From Plotosus lineatus (Eukaryota; Chordata; Actinopteri; Siluriformes; Plotosidae): a DNA stretch of 64,000 nt. The DNA is taken from the NCBI GenBank assembly GCA_024760905.1, contig CM045750.1, forward strand, positions 13,785,419 to 13,849,418, given 5' to 3'. The notes beneath the pieces were generated by a model that searched no databases, had not been told where the DNA came from, and saw nothing but the letters and a program-made list of their open reading frames with translations. Position 1 is the first letter of the stretch, and each line of letters starts with the position of its first letter. The translations under genes were made by a program, and so were the position numbers. Below, piece after piece: positions 11,417 through 22,977 of the stretch.

Positions 11417-11606
11417 AGCCCAGATAGTTGCCCTGGGGAGCTCCTTTACACGCCTCCCACCATAGACAGTGAGAGACATAGCTGGCGTTTGATAACAGAT
11501 AACTGCACTCTGGTGTGTAGGAGTCATGCAGGGGCAACCCGATGATAATGGGGCTTGAAACCCTGACCTTGGGATCAGTAATCCAACGCACTACCACCAG
11601 GTCTCT
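11417..11606 (-). repeat. SINE-1, 5' half
   Basis: Minus-strand head and mid-body (complement of ACCATAGACAGTGAGAGACA at 11460-11479). The tail is missing. Confidence 0.75.
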
Positions 11607-11821
11607 GGATCTGTGAGGTTTATTATTGTCTGTTACTGTGTGGTTAAGCTGACAGACAAGGATTGGTACTTTGTGTTCTGTTCTGTGGTTGTTCAAGTTT
11701 TTCACATGAATGTTGTTGGGTTTTTTTCTTCCTTGGCTCCAGTCTGATCATGCAAGGCTTCAGAGTGGACATAGGCACAAACCAAAGGTGTACAGGGAGG
11801 TGTAACTTGTGACTGGTGAAT

Positions 11822-11945
11822 CTTCTAATTAGGGTTGCGGGAAGGCTGGCATCCCTCTCAGAGTACACCCAGGACAGCTTGCAAGGTCATTGCAGAGCAG
11901 AAACACGCTGACGGCTATGCTTCCTTCTCCTTACAAAAGTTAGCT
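11822..11945 (-). repeat. SINE-1, 3' half
   Basis: Complement of the SINE-1 tail (CTAATTAGGGTTGCGGGAAG at 11825) to the GACGGCTATGC region. Separate from the copy at 11417. Confidence 0.75.
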
Positions 11946-12128
11946 ATGGTGAGTACAATCAGCCCTCTTTAACTCTCAAGCAAGAAGATTCATGACTCTA
12001 ATTCATAAATTAATCTTCAAGATATTTGCAGATAGTTAATAACTGCAGAATCACCTTTGTCAGTTCATCAACTTAATACAGTATATATATATACATTATA
12101 TACATATATAATGATATATATAATAACT

Positions 12129-12323
12129 GAACTGGGAAGAAGGAGGGGCACATTCAGTCTGTCGTTTGTAGACAATGGACGCAGCGTCATTACGTCACTG
12201 CGTCATTACGTCAGTGTACTACGTCGGTACGTCTAAACTCAAAATTTGACTTTTTTTTGGAAAAAAAAAAACGTAAAAGCGAAAAAACGTAAAACAGATG
12301 AATACAAGTCAGGGAGCATCTGT
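12129..12323 (-). mobile_element. MITE-C fragment
   Basis: Reverse-complement match to one end of the element at 21982: GGGAAGAAGGAGGGGCAC, the repeated TCATTACGTCA block and the terminal GGGAGCATCTG, followed by TA. Only one terminus remains. Confidence 0.8.
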
Positions 12324-12589
12324 ATATATGCACCAAACAAGCATGACATTGAATTTTTTGGTAATTTTTTTAATCCCTTAACAGAGAGTATCTAATCTTT
12401 TGGAAATGTAATTGTACGTAAATCCTTCTAATAATAGATCATCTCCCACAGACAAATCATACGTCAATTCATGCAGTCATTAAACTTCAGGAACATCTGG
12501 AAGGATCACAACCCAGAATAAAGTTACTGGAGCATCTCCTCTGCACATAACTCACATCATGATTATACTTCTTTTTTTTTTTTGGTGTC

Positions 12590-12735
12590 TGCAGGGATCA
12601 CATCTAAAATTAATGATTACAATTATGGCCATATTTTGTCTTCAGATCACACCCCAGTCAGTCTGCGCTATGTTGATGAAAGAGACCTTGTTAATTGGAG
12701 ACTTTAGTACAAGTGACTGAGAGACCCTGACCCAA
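12590..12735 (+). pseudogene. Possible L1-like endonuclease/RT junction fragment
   Basis: The plus frame reads YNYGHILSSDHTPVSLRYVD and then LVNWRL. SDHxPV is the catalytic-domain ending of APE-type endonucleases, and the following N-W-L pattern fits L1-like ORF2. Very short. Confidence 0.4.
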
Positions 12736-12744
12736 ATTATTGTC

Positions 12745-12906
12745 TCAACACTCAGATGAATACATAAAGTCTACACATCCCTGCTGAGATGTCAGATTTT
12801 TGTGATGTAAAAAAAAAAAAAAAATGAGACCAAGATGAATATCAAAACTTTTCCACCATTAATGTGACCTATAACCTGTACAGTTCAATTGAAAAGCAAA
12901 CATATA

Positions 12907-12937
<31 letters not shown>

Positions 12938-13560
12938 GGGGGGGGGGGTGTAAAAACTTATAACCTGGCTACATGAGTGTGTACACCTGTAAACCTTTGG
13001 CTTTTATTATTACCGCACTTGGTCTTTTGGGTTAGGAGTTTATCCGCCTTGTACATCTTGATGTGGTAATGGTTGGCCACCCTCCTTTGCAAAAAATGCT
13101 AAAATCCATCAGATTGTGAGTTCACAGCCCTCTCTTGGGCACCCCATAGGATTCTAGGATAGATGGGAGATTGTCACATGTACTAAACAGCCAGTACATG
13201 GCAGATATTCCTGCAGTCCCTTCATATGCTGCTGTCAGCCTCTTGGCAGCCTCCCTCATGAGTTTCTTCGTCTTTTCATCAGTTCTGGAGGGACGGCCAG
13301 TTCTTGGTAATGTCACTGTAGTGCCAAATTTTCTCCAGTTGATGATGACGGTATTCCACGGTAGAATGGAGTAATGCCTTGGAAGTTCTTTAGTATCCTT
13401 CTCCTGACTGGTGTTGTTGAACAATGAGATCCCTCTGATGCTTTGAAAGCTCTCTGCGGATCCAGACTTGAGCTGTAAGACATGACCACAAACCTGTCAG
13501 TAAAAGCCAACTGGAACAGCTGAACCTTATTTGGGGTTAATGAGGGACACCTTAACCGCC
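12745..13560 (-). mobile_element. Tc1-like transposon remnant
   Basis: The minus-strand frame (13122-13424 and 13313-13510 in two frames) reads ILPWNTVIINWRKFGTTVTL, PRTGRPSRTDEKTKKLMREA, the DNA-binding/GRPR-like region of Tc1-type transposases. The segment 12745-13110 matches the flank I associate with fish Tc1 copies (TAAAGTCTACACATCCCTG). Frameshifted, and no DDE catalytic domain is seen. Confidence 0.75.
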
Positions 13561-13606
13561 AACAGATGTGTGCTGACTCCCATTTAACACGGGTGAATGT
13601 GATTGG

Positions 13607-13700
13607 GGCAGTGATGGCCTAGTGGTATAGGGCACTGTTTCGCTGATCCAAAGGTTGGGAGTTTGAGTCCCACTCTCCACAAGGTTACCACTAACCCCCA
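13607..13700 (+). repeat. SINE-1 head fragment
   Basis: GGGGCAGTGATGGCCTAGTG and B-box GGGAGTTTGAGTCCC, truncated after about 90 bp. Confidence 0.8.
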
Positions 13701-14420
13701 CCCCCAATTATTATTAGCCCCAGTGTAACAAGCATGTATGTAACTGGTCTGTTATTGTGTATATCTGTAATCACTACAAATTGTATCATGTTGCTACTGC
13801 TCATTTATATGATGAAACATTACATGTGTAGCTTAACTGTAAGTGTTTGGGGTTATAAATGTGTAGTGTCATTTTGTATATTTTCATCTCTCAAGTTCTG
13901 GGGACAGGCTGTAGGTTCTAATTCCCCTTGGGAGCTCTTTGTTCTAACATTAATAGAATAAAACTAATGTACATGCCTCAGATGATTTATTTCTGAACCT
14001 GAGAGCGATACTTGTGTGGAATATATTGATAACATTTCCAAGATTGCTCATCCTCTTGCACGAAAAGTGTCCGAAAAATTCCTCATAATTTGTGGAATAC
14101 ATCAGTTGAAATCCCTGAGGTGGGCGTGGCAGTTGACATGTTTGGCATGGGGAATACGTACTACGTATTGAGGTCTGTACCTCCTATTATGTGTCGATGT
14201 ATCTTCCAAACCTTCCTGGCATGCTGCAAATGTTTAGATTATATTCATGTCTCTAGGGATCCAAAACATCCGAAGTATTTAGATTTATCGCATCGTTTTC
14301 CATATCAATGTGTGTATTTACCATGTTTTTTGACCTTACCGGAAGTCACAGCCTATTGACCATGGCGGTATACATAATGTGTGCAGAGTGCGCGGATTAG
14401 TTTTTCTTCTACGTCATTGG
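13701..14420. other. No confident feature
   Basis: Two open frames (13734-13961, 14090-14359) without family signatures. Confidence 0.45.
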
Positions 14421-14524
14421 TTAAGGGCCTTGCTCAGGAGCCCAACAGTGGTGATGGTGGAGATTGAACTCCTGACCTTAAGAGCAGTAACAAATTGTCT
14501 TAACCACTAACTCACTACTGCCCC
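14421..14524 (-). repeat. tRNA-headed SINE fragment
   Basis: On the minus strand a tRNA-like head starts at 14524 (complement of CACTCACTACTGCCCC-type end), with B-box complement GAGATTGAACTCC, then CTCCTGAGCAAGGCCC. Closest to SINE-4. Confidence 0.55.
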
Positions 14525-14735
14525 CTTTGGTTACATAAATAAAATATAACCCAAAAGAGGGGTGTTCCGTTACCGCCAACAAGATTTACTAATCTATCAA
14601 GCGCCTTTCCACCAGGCCGCCACCACTGCCCTGATTTCAGTGTTCTTTTACATTTAAACCTGATTTTTACAGCACAGATAGAACTAGTTGTCAGAAAAGC
14701 AAGGAAAATACATGACTTTAAAAAAAAAGAGAGAC

Positions 14736-14738
<3 letters not shown>

Positions 14739-14780
<42 letters not shown>

Positions 14781-14781
14781 C
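14739..14781. repeat. (GA)n microsatellite
   Basis: Purine-only GA run on the plus strand. Confidence 0.9.
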
Positions 14782-15692
14782 TGTCGGTCTTTTAAAATGT
14801 AAATGCTGTAAAATGATAATATTACATGCAGTTAACAAATAGTTTAGAACATGCTTGTAAAATTTGGTCATCAAACCAAATTCAGATTTATTTTTAAAAT
14901 CGAGTCCTTTCAGTGTAAGTTTTAAAACGTTTGATGTTTTTCTGCTTCCAATATCATATGCTACAATTCTGCTCCTTATTGTTTGTTGTGTAGAATCTCT
15001 GTTGCCTGTCAACAACGCTGGAGCAACATATACGGATCACTATGTGTCATATTGGGTCGTCTTGTGTTGTCGTCTGTCATCACACTTGTAATTGTCATCT
15101 GTTCCTCGAGCCATCATCTTACTTCAACAAAACCTTTACAGAATCTTATTCGGACTTTATTGTTGTGCATTTCCTTTAGTTTTAAAAGAAATATATTTTT
15201 TATGGCCTCCTATACCAAAACATAAATGTTGTCATGACTCCATAAGAGTGACTTGCCCTAGACAACCAGCAACTCCTATATATTTTTGTATAACATATTT
15301 TTTTAATGTTAAGATGCTAGTGGAACACAGCAGTATAAGGTACACAAGTCCCTGTCCCATAGTCATCAAATAATACAAGCAATAGGTTTTTAAGTAAAAG
15401 TTAATATCGCGATAGGTTATAATCTATTGTTCCTTTAATACCTCTTCAGTGTGGTAGGTGTGAACAAATTCATGTATTTTATTTGTATTTATTATTCTCT
15501 TTTAATCTTTATTTTCTCTGATTGGGCCATAAAGACCAATGTCCAATAATAAGAGGGACAGTGACACTAGAGGGAGACATAAAGGTGTAAACAGAGACAG
15601 GGGGTAAAGGGGACGGTGCACAATGCTGAAATGAGGCTTGAATCCCAGCTCTGCTCCACACTGCTGTAAGGAAGTGAAGACCATCCCAGGAA
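14782..15692. other. No feature seen
   Basis: AT-rich DNA with overlapping short frames (14864-15373), none recognisable. Confidence 0.5.
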
Positions 15693-15697
15693 ATCAG

Positions 15698-15701
<4 letters not shown>

Positions 15702-15743
<42 letters not shown>
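15702..15743. repeat. (GA)n microsatellite
   Basis: About 21 GA units. Confidence 0.95.
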
Positions 15744-15747
<4 letters not shown>

Positions 15748-15945
15748 GCTGTGATTTTAAGTTAGAAGATGAGGAGCAGTGAAGTTGTCAGAGGCATAAG
15801 AAAACCAATTCAAGAGAATGACCCATTGGAATAAATTAAAATCAATAAACCACCGTTTGAAAGGTTGACTGAAGATTAGAAGTTTTGAGAGAAAAACAAG
15901 AACGATGCAGTCTCTTGACTATACAGATGTATAAATGAGTAAATA

Positions 15946-16142
15946 AGTGGCTAGCACGTCCGCCTCACAGCAAAAAGATGAATTCTTGGTTCAGGTTCTG
16001 GCATCGGACGTCTCTGGCCAAGTTTGCAATGTTCTCCCAGTGCTTGGGTGGGTTTCTCTGAGTACTCCTGAGTTTTCTCCCATAATTCAAAGATATGCAC
16101 ATTATGCTAATTGGCTGTTCCAAATTGCTCCTAGGTGTGAAT
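15946..16142 (+). repeat. SINE-2, diverged
   Basis: Head GGCTAGCACGTCCGCCTCAC, body GTTCTCCCAGTGCTTGGGTG and ending in AGGTGTGAATG. Confidence 0.75.
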
Positions 16143-16149
16143 GTTGAGG

Positions 16150-16500
16150 TTCTCTTTGGGAGTGACAAGGATGGATAGGATCAGGAATGAGCACATCAGA
16201 GGGACAGCACATGTAAGACGTTTCTGGAGACAAAGTGAGAAAGGCTAGATTGACATGGTTTGGACATGTACAGAGGAGGGATAGTGAGTATATTGGTAGT
16301 AGGATGCTGAGGTTGGAACTACCAGGCAGAAGGCCTAGAGGAAGACCAAAGAGACGATTCATGGATGTGGTGAAGGAGGACATGAAGCTAGTTGGTGTAG
16401 GAGAAGAAGATTCAGAGGATAGGGTGAGATGGAGGCAGATGATTCACTGTGGAAGAAGTGACGTGTGAATGTAAGTGTGAAAACTCTAAGACTGGGATAA
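16150..16500 (+). mobile_element. RTE-like LINE, C-terminal end
   Basis: The open frame 16235-16468 reads KARLTWFGHVQRRDSEYIGS, RMLRLELPGRRPRGRPKRRF, MDVVKEDMKLVGVGEED and RWRQMIHCG. This WFGH...RPRGRPKRRF block is the C-terminal nucleic-acid-binding tail of RTE/BovB-like reverse transcriptases. The preceding 16165-16230 continues the homology in another frame. 5'-truncated and dead. Confidence 0.8.
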
Positions 16501-16721
16501 ATTACCAATTAAAAGTAGATGTGGCTAATACTTATTGGTTAAGTAATATTTGGTAACTGGAGGCAATGAGTGTGGTGAATTTTTTTCAAACTTAATTTCC
16601 AAACGCTCAGAAGCCCAAATCAAATTTTCACAGTTCAATGAGATTTTACAGAAAGCATAACACTGAATTAAGAATAGCGGGGCAGAGGGCTACTAAAAAG
16701 GGTGATTATTGTCTCTCAGTA

Positions 16722-16919
16722 GGCAGTGGTGGTCTAGTGGTAGGGCGCAGGTTGGGGGTTTGAGTCCCCACAAAGTTGTCACTGCACCCCCCCCCCCCAG
16801 TGCAGCTAACTGGGTTATCAAAGGCGGGCCATGCCTCTATGGTGAGAGGTTCATGTAAAAGAACCATTGCTGACTTTCGTAAAGAGTAGCTGCAAAGTCG
16901 TCAGCGTGTTTCTGTCCCT
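16722..16919 (+). repeat. SINE-1, 3'-truncated
   Basis: Head AGGCAGTGGTGGTCTAGTGG, a poly-C run, body up to CGTCAGCGTGTTTCTGTCCC. Confidence 0.85.
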
Positions 16920-17043
16920 TGCGAAAAGGGTTGTGACAGGAAGGGCATCCGATGTAAAAACCTCTGCCAAATCAAATGTGCGAATCAGATGATTCGCTGT
17001 GGCGACTTCCTTACCTAAAAGGGAAAAAGCCGAAAGGAAAAGA
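16920..17043 (+). mobile_element. RTE-like LINE 3' end fragment
   Basis: GGAAGGGCATCCGATGTAAA and CGCTGTGGCGACTTCC... AAAGCCGAAAGG, the 3' terminal sequence typical of fish RTE elements. A sister fragment is at 29258-29335. Confidence 0.6.
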
Positions 17044-17289
17044 AGAGGAGACTGTCCGCTGCCAATGTTTTCAGACACAGTCAACACAACACTTTCCTCG
17101 TTTAAAGTGAATAAGATTAAATCCAAATAAATTACAGAAGTTCTATTAGGACTTTCCAACATAAACTCGGTTGCATCTTACAACAAAAGCTGTGAATCAC
17201 AAGCATTAAAGGCTGCAGTGATGAATGGGATGAAGTCAGGAGAATGGTACAAAAATAATTCCAAAGCATTTCATATACCATAGCAGCAC

Positions 17290-17466
<177 letters not shown>

Positions 17467-17655
17467 TATCGACACTTCAAAACTGTTGAAAAGAAGAAAA
17501 CTGGTCCAGAAGGCTGACAAGAGGCCTACAGCAACATAAAAGGAGTTTGAAAGAAGTCGGGTTTTGATTCACATGTGACAACAATTCACAAAAGTTGAAC
17601 CATTAGGTCTTTTATTTCCAGAGGAATGTTTAATGTCAGCGTTCAAAACTAAATA

Positions 17656-17933
17656 CAGGGATCCCTCGCTACTTCGCTCTTCAATTCATGTGGCTTCAGT
17701 GCATCGCAGTTCTTTTACTAAAAAATATTCATCGGATTAAAGAAATAAAGAAATTAAGGAAGAATAGGGGGAAAAGTTAAGGGAAATGGCACAAAACAAG
17801 AGGCCAATTATGCAAAAAACCCCAAAACAAACAAAAACAACCCAAAACCCCCCATCAAAACTACTTACATTTTTATGTGAGGTGCACATCTGTGTGTGTG
17901 TATACGTGTGCGCATTTTTATGTGAGGTGCACA

Positions 17934-17977
<44 letters not shown>

Positions 17978-18216
17978 CGCGCGCACATTTGTACGTGTGG
18001 TGTGTGTATTTATATTTTATTTACATCTTATGCATTATTTTTGAATGTTTAATTGTTATTATAAGCATTTATAGCGTTGAATATGTATTTATTGATATTA
18101 TATACACATATACATTTATGTATATGTCAGTTGGGAAGGTTGATCCTACTTCGTGGAATTCACTGGTCGCGGGAGGATCTCGGTCCCCATTAACCACGGA
18201 AAGTGAGGGATCCCTG
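17656..18216 (+). mobile_element. MITE-A, complete
   Basis: 561 bp from CAGGGATCCCTCGCTACTTC to GAAAGTGAGGGATCCCTG, flanked by TA on both sides (17654-17655, 18217-18218). The ends are inverted repeats over the first 17 bp with one mismatch. It has a (GT)n expansion at about 17890-17975. No coding capacity. TA duplication plus CAG termini point to the pogo/Tigger branch of Tc1/mariner. Confidence 0.9.
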
Positions 18217-18483
18217 TACACATCACCAAAAGAATACAAATCATACCCACAATGAAGCAGGTGGTACCAGCATGACTAGAAATTCAGGGGATAGTTGATG
18301 AAGGCTGCTTTGCAGGATATGCCGATAGATGTCTGGTCAGAATTCTAAAACGTACAACACATATTAGTTTAAGTTTGTGCATATTTATATGACTTAATTC
18401 AGTTAATTTTTCATTTGACTTGTACATACTATTCACATTTCATGTTCTTATTTAATGAAATCAATTAATTTAAAACTTGCGAC

Positions 18484-18818
18484 AGGGCAGTGGTGGCCTG
18501 GTGGTAAAGGTGCTGGATCACTGATCCTAGGGTTGGGGGTTCAAGCCCCACTCTCAACAGGTTGTCACTGTCGCCCCAGTGCAGCTAACTGGGTTATCAA
18601 AGGCCGGCCATGTCTCTCATTGTCTATGGTGTGAGGTTCATGTAAAAGAACCACTGTTGACAAGAGCTGCTGCATAGCCATCAACGTGTTTCTGCCCTGT
18701 GATGGCCTGGCAAGCTATCCATGGTGTACTCTTCTCTCACCCGCAATAGGCTGGGATGGATGCCAGCCTCCCCGCGAACCTAATTAGGATCAAGCAGTTC
18801 AGAAAATGAATGAATGAG
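18484..18818 (+). repeat. SINE-1, full length
   Basis: Complete plus-strand copy from GGGCAGTGGTGGCCTGGTGG to AATTAGGATCAAGCAG and the GAATGAATGA tail. Useful reference copy: A-box-like TGGCCTGGTGG at +9 and B-box-like GGGTTCAAGCC at about +54. Confidence 0.93.
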
Positions 18819-19334
18819 ACTGTGTAAAATGTAAATAAAACAGAATTAAAATCTCATAACCCATGCCAGTTGTGGCTCTGGCTGGACCAATTTGCTGTGG
18901 ACTGTAGAATGGCAGTTGTTTTCATCAAAATCAAGGCAGCAGTCTCTGCAGGAATGTTTCACTGATCACTTTAGGGATTCGTTATGCCCTTTGGTGGGAC
19001 TGAGGCTGTGCGTACTGTCTTTCAGTGGAAGTATAAGAAGCGGTGCCACAGACCTTTACATCCTGAGAGTGTTTAAAACCGCTGTAAAATTGAAAAAATA
19101 CATTTATTTATTTTTATGTCTACTTCAATTTTGTAATTGCGAAGCAATCTTGTGTGTGAGAAAGGCACGCTACAATTTCAATTATTATTTATTACTAGTG
19201 TTCTCTAACTGGAAAAAACATATCAGGATAGAGGTGTGCAAGTTGATATGAACAGTTTTTGAACCCAACAATACTTCTATATTGATCAAAGGAGTGTATG
19301 CTCATGATTAACATATTTCAGTTTATTTTCTTCT
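18819..19334. other. No feature seen
   Basis: One 119-codon frame (18892-19251) with no recognised family. Composition is ordinary intergenic. Confidence 0.45.
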
Positions 19335-20232
19335 AGGTTTGTATTTGGTTCCTTGCCTTTCACCCTATAACCCCCACCATTACCAAATGTTTTGAGAGGC
19401 TCATTTTGTTTCACATTAAGATTGTATATCCTTGTTGATCTTGATCCTCATCAGTTTGCATACAGAGCAAAGTGGTCAACAGAGAATGCCATCAATATAG
19501 CCCTCCACACTTGGACACCATAACTCCTATGTGAGGATACGGTTAGTAGACTTCAGCTCTGATTTTAATTTCGTCCTTCCACATAACCTGATTCAGAATT
19601 TGGAAAACCTTGACCTAGGGAGCTGCACTTGGATACTATTCTTTCAAGGCATCAGACCTTGACACAAACATCAAAATGGGGTATCAGATCTCCTCCACAC
19701 TCATACTGAACACTGGTACACCACAGGGCTGTGTCCTCAGCCCATCCTCTTTTCCCCATTCACATCAACAACGCCATTATCAAATCAAATTCTCTGATGA
19801 ACTCATAGAATTGATAAAGGATAATGCTAAGTCAGCCTATAGGAAGGAGGTCTGGCATCTGCAGCGTTGGTGTGCTAAGAATAACCTGGGCTTAAATACC
19901 TCCGAGCTGAAAGAGATGAAAATGGACTTCAGGAGCGATCCAAACAAACTGAGCACTCAGCCCTCTATATTGAAGTTCCCTGAAGTCTACATCTCAGCCG
20001 ACTTCATCTGCACCACAGACATCTCCCACCAGGTGTGGAAAACTCAACAAAGGGTGTACTTCTTCAGAAAGCTCCAACAAGCCTACCTACCCCAACCCCT
20101 ACTGATAAACTTCTATCATTCCACCACTGAGAGCCTCCTGACCTACTGCTGTACAGTGTGGTTCAGCATCTGTACTGAAGGTGATGAAACGGCAGAGCAG
20201 GTGATTGGAATAACAATAACCCCCCCTAAGTG
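19335..20232 (+). mobile_element. LINE reverse-transcriptase remnant (L2/CR1-like)
   Basis: Frameshifted RT. Upstream fragments read FERLI...DPHQFAYRAKWSTENA (thumb and fingers). The frame 19676-20233 contains NTGTPQGCVLSP (RT block 4), WCAKNNLGLNTSELKEMKMD and QQRVYFFRKLQQA. The FADD catalytic block between them is degraded. This is the classic fish LINE RT order; no endonuclease is seen in the window. Confidence 0.82.
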
Positions 20233-20297
20233 ACATTTACATTGGACAGTGCAGCATAAAACCCTTCTTTTAGTGCAGTACTCATATACGTATACTG

Positions 20298-20303
<6 letters not shown>

Positions 20304-20347
<44 letters not shown>
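20304..20347. repeat. (AT)n microsatellite
   Basis: About 22 AT units. Confidence 0.95.
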
Positions 20348-20349
<2 letters not shown>

Positions 20350-20419
20350 TCATGCAGGTTATGGTTAAAGATTCTACCATACCCTGTACATGTCATGCAC
20401 TTTCTGCTGTATATGTGTA

Positions 20420-21230
20420 TCTCTGGAATATCAGAATCAGCTTTATTTCCCAAGTTTGTGAACACAACCGAAGAATTTGACCTCGGTTTAAATGGCTCGC
20501 TTTTTTGTGAAGCATTTGTGTATTTTTACACAAAAATAAACACAATCAGTTAAAACACATAAATATGAGTAAATATGCACAAAAAAGCAAATGTAAAGTG
20601 ATAATATAGTATAAAAATAACAGTATAGTGCAAAAACCAACACCGAGTGCAAACCAGTGTCATATGTTCATAAGGTAGGGTAGTATGAGGTAGAACAGAT
20701 GTGTACAGTGGGTTATGTTCACAGTAGCTTCCCTACAGTGTGATTGTTTACAGTTCGAAGAAACTGTCTCTGTGCCGGTTGATCTTAGCGTACAATTCTT
20801 TGTAATTCATTCCAGAGGGGAGAAGTTCAAACAATTTATCCACATTATTTGAAGAGCCTTTTTATGAACCTGGACCAATACTAGTCTTGGATGAAGGGCA
20901 GGTCGGCCTCGATCAATCTTCAGTGCAGTGTTTATGTTGGACGGCTACTTCACGTCCTGAGAGATTGTAGTTACCAGAAACCCGAAGATGTCCATGGTCG
21001 GCACTGTGTTATTGAGAATGGAGGGGATGGAAGTATTGGAGGGCTTGTGTTGTTATCTGTACAGTTTTTACCAGGTTCAGCTCCAGGTGGTTTTGTCTTC
21101 AGCAAATAACCAGCTATTCCACCTCCCAACTGGAGGCAGACTTGACACCGTCCCTGATCAGATCAATCACAATGGTGACATCTGCAAACTTTAGAAGTCT
21201 GACCGTGGGGTCTCCTGATGTACAGTGTAT
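20420..21230 (-). mobile_element. LINE remnant, opposite orientation
   Basis: The minus-strand frame near 21230-21114 reads VRLLKFADVTIVIDLIRDGV, a broken FADDT catalytic block of an L2-like RT, with the rest downstream in shifted frames. The low-coordinate end, AGAATCAGCTTTATTTCCCA (20430-20449), is the complement of the usual 3' end of such LINEs. It meets the plus-strand LINE tail to tail. Confidence 0.7.
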
Positions 21231-21310
21231 ATGTGGCTGGATATGTAAAATGTATGTATGTGGATGTGTATATGTGTACCTACAGGTATACATGTGTGTA
21301 TAAGCACATA

Positions 21311-21625
21311 CAGTCGGCCCTTTACTTACGAAATTAATCCGTTCCAGTGCTTTTTTGTAAACTGGAGTTTTCGTAAACACGTGCCTCGTTCCAAGGCTCC
21401 CAAGACTACCCCATAAACCCTTTAAAAATTATAAAAGTACACCAATTTTGTATGAAATATGTATGAAATACGTGTTAAAAGTAAAAGAAAATTATTTACC
21501 TTTTTTAAAATCTCTCGAACCACCCATGCGATGCTTTAAAGTCCGGGGCCGCTTTTCGTAAAAAGAGGTTGTTTTCGTAAAAAGAGGTAGAAAATTTAAG
21601 GAAATGTTTTTCGTAACCTGGATTA
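21311..21625 (+). mobile_element. MITE-B (CAGTCGGCCC type), one end
   Basis: Starts TA then CAGTCGGCCCTTTACTTACG, followed by AATTAATCCGTTCC and repeated TTTTCGTAA words. Same family as 58770-59529. The right terminus is missing. Confidence 0.75.
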
Positions 21626-21980
21626 TGTACGTGAAATAATAATTTATTGAAAATGCATGATTAGCAGGTAAACACACGGAATTCGCTGTAATTTGTAATG
21701 AATCGTAATCAGCGGTTTTGGTTGTTTTTCTGTCTTAGAAAAGTGTTTCTGCCTTTGTATCTGACTGATACTCCAGAATTATTGTATAACACCAAAAATG
21801 GTAAATAACAAAATAAATTAATAAAATTAACAATTTGAAGTTTCAGGTTGGTCATAAAATTTGCTAGGAAGTCCCATTATGTTATAAGATGATGTCTCTA
21901 TAGGTGTGCTTCATGCATGGAAAGAAATAATAAGCAATTATTGAATGGGGTAAATGGGGAATGTGAGATTTTATTCATAT
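21626..21980. other. No feature seen
   Basis: AT-rich sequence between two MITEs. Confidence 0.5.
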
Positions 21981-21981
21981 A

Positions 21982-22963
21982 CAGATGCTCCCCGACTTAT
22001 GTTCTTTCTTTTTGTGTTTTTCGATTTTACGGGTCAAATTTTGAGTTTAGCGTGCTCTCTGTAGTACGAGACGTACCTACGTAGTATGCTGACGTAATGA
22101 TGCAATGACGCTGCATACATTGTTTACAAACAACAGACGTGCCCCTCCTTCTTCCCAGTTCAGTAGTGCGTATTACCCTTGTGATAAGACGTCGTCTCTG
22201 TGCTCTTTGTGTTTACACTGTTTTGTGGACTTTTGTAACCCTAAGCAAATATGATTGGTCAGAAGCGTAAGCCGAATAACATGGGTGCAAGTTTTCCGGC
22301 ATATGCCAGAATTTCCGGTTTTCCCAAGACTGAATTTAACTATCTACTCGGATCGGCGCAATCTAGCACGCATACTCAGTTAAGCAAAGAGAGTTGTAAA
22401 ATGAATGAAAACCCGAATCCAGAAAAGAAAGCAAACTCTCTGCTCTGCTGGTGATTCACATCAGTGCAGGCTGAGTACTAAACTCAATTCAATGGCGCCC
22501 TTGCTCACTTGAAAGACCGGAAGTCCGGATAACCCGCACTTTGTCTCAAGCACAAGCAAGTGAACTACTTTCGGAAGAGCGCCTCACATATTGTAAGCGT
22601 TGATTGGCTGTTTTAAGCTTCATGTAAGGTGACTCGGCTCAGCTTCATGTAAAGTGACCATCCGTCGACCATTGAAACCGTTTACAAGCAGAAAGATCGC
22701 ATCATAGAGAATGTTAAAGGTTATATTTGATACTGTATTTGATATTTGATGAGTGAATTTGATATATTTAATATTATTTTACAATGTTATGTTTATAATA
22801 ATTGATTTAGGGGTATTTTGTGAGATACGGTAATGGTATTTATGGATGTATAGTACAGTATGAACGTCATACATCACTGAAACATACAGTAACAATATAC
22901 GTTTTTTTCAACTTACATTCGGCCATCCGGAACCGAACTAAAACGTAAGTTGGGGAGTGTCTG
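21982..22963 (+). mobile_element. MITE-C, complete, 982 bp
   Basis: From CAGATGCTCCCCGACTTATG to AAGTTGGGGAGTGTCTG, with TA at 21980-21981 and 22964-22965. It contains the tandem words ACGTACCTACGTAG and GACGTAATGATGCAATGACG. A 67-codon frame (22251-22454, starting MIGQKRKPNN) is in the position where pogo transposases start, but I cannot show homology. Fragments of the same family at 12129 and 47673. Confidence 0.88.
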
Positions 22964-22977
22964 TAAAAATAAAGGTT

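Noticed and set aside
13608..13672. tRNA gene
   Set aside because: A and B boxes belong to the SINE-1 head; no cloverleaf, and the SINE body follows. The same holds for all other tRNA-like heads in the window.
14090..14359. 89-codon frame as a small gene
   Set aside because: No signature, no splice context and no codon bias that I can judge.
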